DNA of 64,000 nt, taken from Amblyornis subalaris (lineage: Eukaryota > Chordata > Aves > Passeriformes > Ptilonorhynchidae). The notes under the pieces are model-generated. The model was not told the origin of the DNA. It worked only from the letters and a program-made list of their open reading frames with translations, and did not search any database. The stretch spans positions 1,557,081-1,621,080 of the forward strand of contig JACAXG010000074.1 of NCBI GenBank assembly GCA_018881555.1. The letters are read 5' to 3'. Of the stretch, positions 61,221-64,000 are shown one piece after another (positions within the stretch are counted from its first letter, which is position 1; each line of letters starts with the position of its first letter). The translations under genes were made by a program, and so were the position numbers.

Positions 61221-64000
61221 GTAAGAAGCACAAGGGTTTCACACATAAAAGACCACCCTTCCCCCTGCCTCATTCATTTATTGGCACTGAATCACCCTGT
61301 AGTATTAATCTAATCTTTCACAGTTCACCTGATTTCATGTTATGTGGTATTTTTTTTGTACAATTCATTTACCAGGGATGAACAAGAAGCTTAGAACCAC
61401 TAAAAGGATCCCTCTCTAACGCTGAGCATCAGATATCTTTAAAAAGAACTTAATACATTATTTTAATTCCANCGAGGCCATTTAATAAGAAAAATTGGTT
61501 TGACTCGTTTTGTTTCNATTATTAATATTGCAAGACTAATATAGGTGGTTTAACAACTGTCATAAAACTAGTTTTGCTTCATTGTAGTTTATTGCTCAAT
61601 TTTTAATTGCTGNACTGCTTGCTTGGGAGAGCTCAGGCCTTTTTATTGCCAGGCTGTGGAAAATCTATTTCCTTGCAGACCACACAGAGAACTGCACACT
61701 CTACATTTTGAGTGCATTTCTGGAAAATTAAGATCTATAGAATATTGCACCCTGTGATAGTTCCTACCTAGAGGAAGAGTTTGAAAGTTTTCTTAGGCAG
61801 CCATGGACAAGGTGTGGGTAAAACTCTGGCCATGATATACATTAACTTACTTTGTGCTCCTTGATAGAAGCATTGGCTTCAATGCCTATGAAAAAATAAG
61901 ACTCTGCATATTTTAATCCAATTTTTAACTACTACAAAGTCATATACACATGCTACTAAGTTTTTAAGGCAGTAAAACTCTAAAAAATGTACAGTTTAAT
62001 ATAGTCTTGTTTATCTGTGGATGAAGAATGATTGTAGGTTCCTTGTGATCCTTTATTTCCAAACTATGCATGATTTCTGTTTGCTTTGCCTCACTCTTAA
62101 TCAGTCTGCGTGACATTTGCAGTTCCTTATGTTCTCAGTTGGTAGGTAGGTGTTCAATAATGTCACAGCCTTTATCAGTTGTGGCAGATTGCCCAGATAT
62201 AAAATGTAGCACTGAGGAGAGGCAGGATCTGGCTCGGGAAGGGCAGTGGAGATGTCTCCTCGCTGGTGTCAGTGTTGGGCAGTGGCTTGTTCAAAANCAT
62301 GTATTAAAGGATGCCAATACTTCAAGGATTAATTACATCAGTAGTCTAAGGAGCTATCAAAGTAGAACGATGAACTGCAGGGCCAACATTAATTGTGATC
62401 CAATATAATCAAAACAAAGTNTTGCTAATTGTGTGTTAACGTTATGTATTTTTGCGCTTTGTTTTTCTGTTGAAGAATATAAATTGTAATGTCAAAGACT
62501 GTATGGTTTATTAATGGACTTTTTTNTAAAGTTTTATGCAATTAACAGTTCTAATTCTTTACTATTTTCAGACTAATTATTCTAAATATTTTATTAGTCT
62601 ATCTAGAAAGAAACAAAAAATTACTGTTTGTTAGTTTCTGTGCTGTGGGTGTCAGGATCTTTAATCTTACTTTACATGATTAGATGTTACTTTGTCATAC
62701 ACAATTAATGAAATCAGAAGGGCTAATAAAGTGCTTACCAAAGTTGGTCCTCCATCTGTGCCCCCTAGAATCTGAAGACTTCCAGTAAACAGAAGCTATT
62801 AAAAGTGATAGTCAGAATGTGGGACCTAATCCGTTAATGCCTATTAATGTAATTTCATTAATATCACCACTGTAGAGAAAGCTTTTGATATCTCTTCCTC
62901 TTTGTTTGTTACTCAAGTGTAGCCCATGACAAGCTGGTCTGTTAGAGCATTGTAGAGTTATTCCATCCTGTTCCTCCTCACCTGTGTTCACTGGTCTATT
63001 GCCTGGGTGAGCTTCGATTAAAGCCTGTACATATGCACATATATTATAAATTTACATTTATATTTGTATATAAATACATGTGACAGTGCACATCTAGGGA
63101 AAAGTCTGCACAAGTGGTGTGAAGTTTTTATTCCATAAAGGTTTAGATTCAGCAGGTAGGTTTTTTTGTCTGGTTAATACCTTCTCTTGCCTGATCACAT
63201 AAAAAGGTTGGATAAGTCGGATCTAAGTTTTGAGTGACTGAAATACCAAAAGGGAAAGGCTATCCACCAGCACAGGGGTAAATGCTTAGCCAGTACATNT
63301 ACAATATAATAGATAATTTAGCGGTTTTTATTTGGAATATCTATNTGGGAAAATAATTCCTGTTTCATACGTGAAGCAAATTGTTTCTGCCCTTCCTGGA
63401 GTACTGACATGGTTGATGTGAGGGACGTGGTGGTTTCCTTCAGGAATTTGTGTGAACCTGACAAAACCTGTAGTCACCCTGGTCGGTTGGATATGGACCA
63501 GGAAATTATCAAATCTAAGAATGAAAAAAGGAGCAAAGCTTCATTTTCACTGCAAACTTTCTTTAAATAGCTTCCATACCACAGGAGTTCTATTTACCGT
63601 TTCTCTTTTTTTTGCTATCAATTGTATTGCCAAATACATTTCTGTAATACCTTTATGTTTTATTAGCTTCTGTTTATCCCAGAAATTTTCTCGCTGAACA
63701 ATACAAATCAGTATAATAAAGTATCTTTGTAGTCAGCCCGAATGAAAGGTATCATATACTTTGATAAGATATATCTATACATATTCTCCCATTGCTCCTT
63801 TTGCCTAATTTTTTTTACATCCTTTATCATTTACAGGAAATTCTATTTCCACTCTACTGACTGATAAATACCATACGTTTCTAATCAAATGAAACAGATG
63901 ACAAACAAAAAATGGTTCATACCATCTTGTATCCCATTTTACATAGTTGAAATTAATTTTGATTTCCTGGATATCTAAACTCCTTTGTGCCTTCAGCATT
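61221..64000 (+). other. NCKAP5: NCKAP5 intron (5' part), downstream of exon C
   Basis: The intron starts with GTAAGA. It contains no copy of the next NCKAP5 coiled-coil exon, so the intron must exceed 2.78 kb. It is AT-rich throughout, with an especially TATA-rich stretch near 63030-63085. I saw no repeat family, RNA gene or other exon here. Confidence 0.8.

Overview
The window reads as an AT-rich, gene-poor stretch of an avian nuclear chromosome. The evidence for a bird is the repeat content: two CR1-type LINE 3' ends (about 9870-9990 and 51279-51410) and two solo-LTR-like sequences of families I know from bird genomes (about 8044-8430 and 55518-56085). There is no bacterial or phage gene organisation. 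Isolated single N bases occur throughout, roughly every few hundred bases, which points to unresolved base calls rather than scaffold gaps.

Only one gene can be supported. Three small internal coding exons on the + strand (3494-3627, 45999-46089 and 61071-61220) join in frame into 125 residues of coiled-coil protein. I recognise these as the N-terminal part of NCKAP5 (Nck-associated protein 5). The exons are separated by introns of about 42.4 kb and 15.0 kb. The first exons lie upstream of the window. The next coiled-coil exon and the large disordered body of the protein lie downstream. The whole window is therefore the inside of one long gene, and about 99.4% of it is intron.

Layout: 1-3493 is the end of an upstream intron. 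3494-3627 is exon A. 3628-45998 is the giant intron, holding an LTR remnant, a CR1 tail, several perfect inverted repeats, a (TATC)n microsatellite, old amniote repeat remnants (34230-34411, 35560-35640), an ancient CR1/L3-like LINE (41970-42322) and some GC-richer blocks. 45999-46089 is exon B, with two possible donors 9 bases apart. 46090-61070 is the second intron, with a second (TATC)n tract, a CR1 fragment, a 13-bp inverted repeat, a conserved-looking block near 54200 and the second LTR. 61071-61220 is exon C. 61221-64000 is the start of the next intron.

I found no tRNA, rRNA, CRISPR array, operon or convincing nested gene. No previously undescribed multi-gene system is visible. The items most worth checking are the exon B tandem donor, the divergent linker in exon C, the perfect inverted repeats and the possible conserved noncoding elements.
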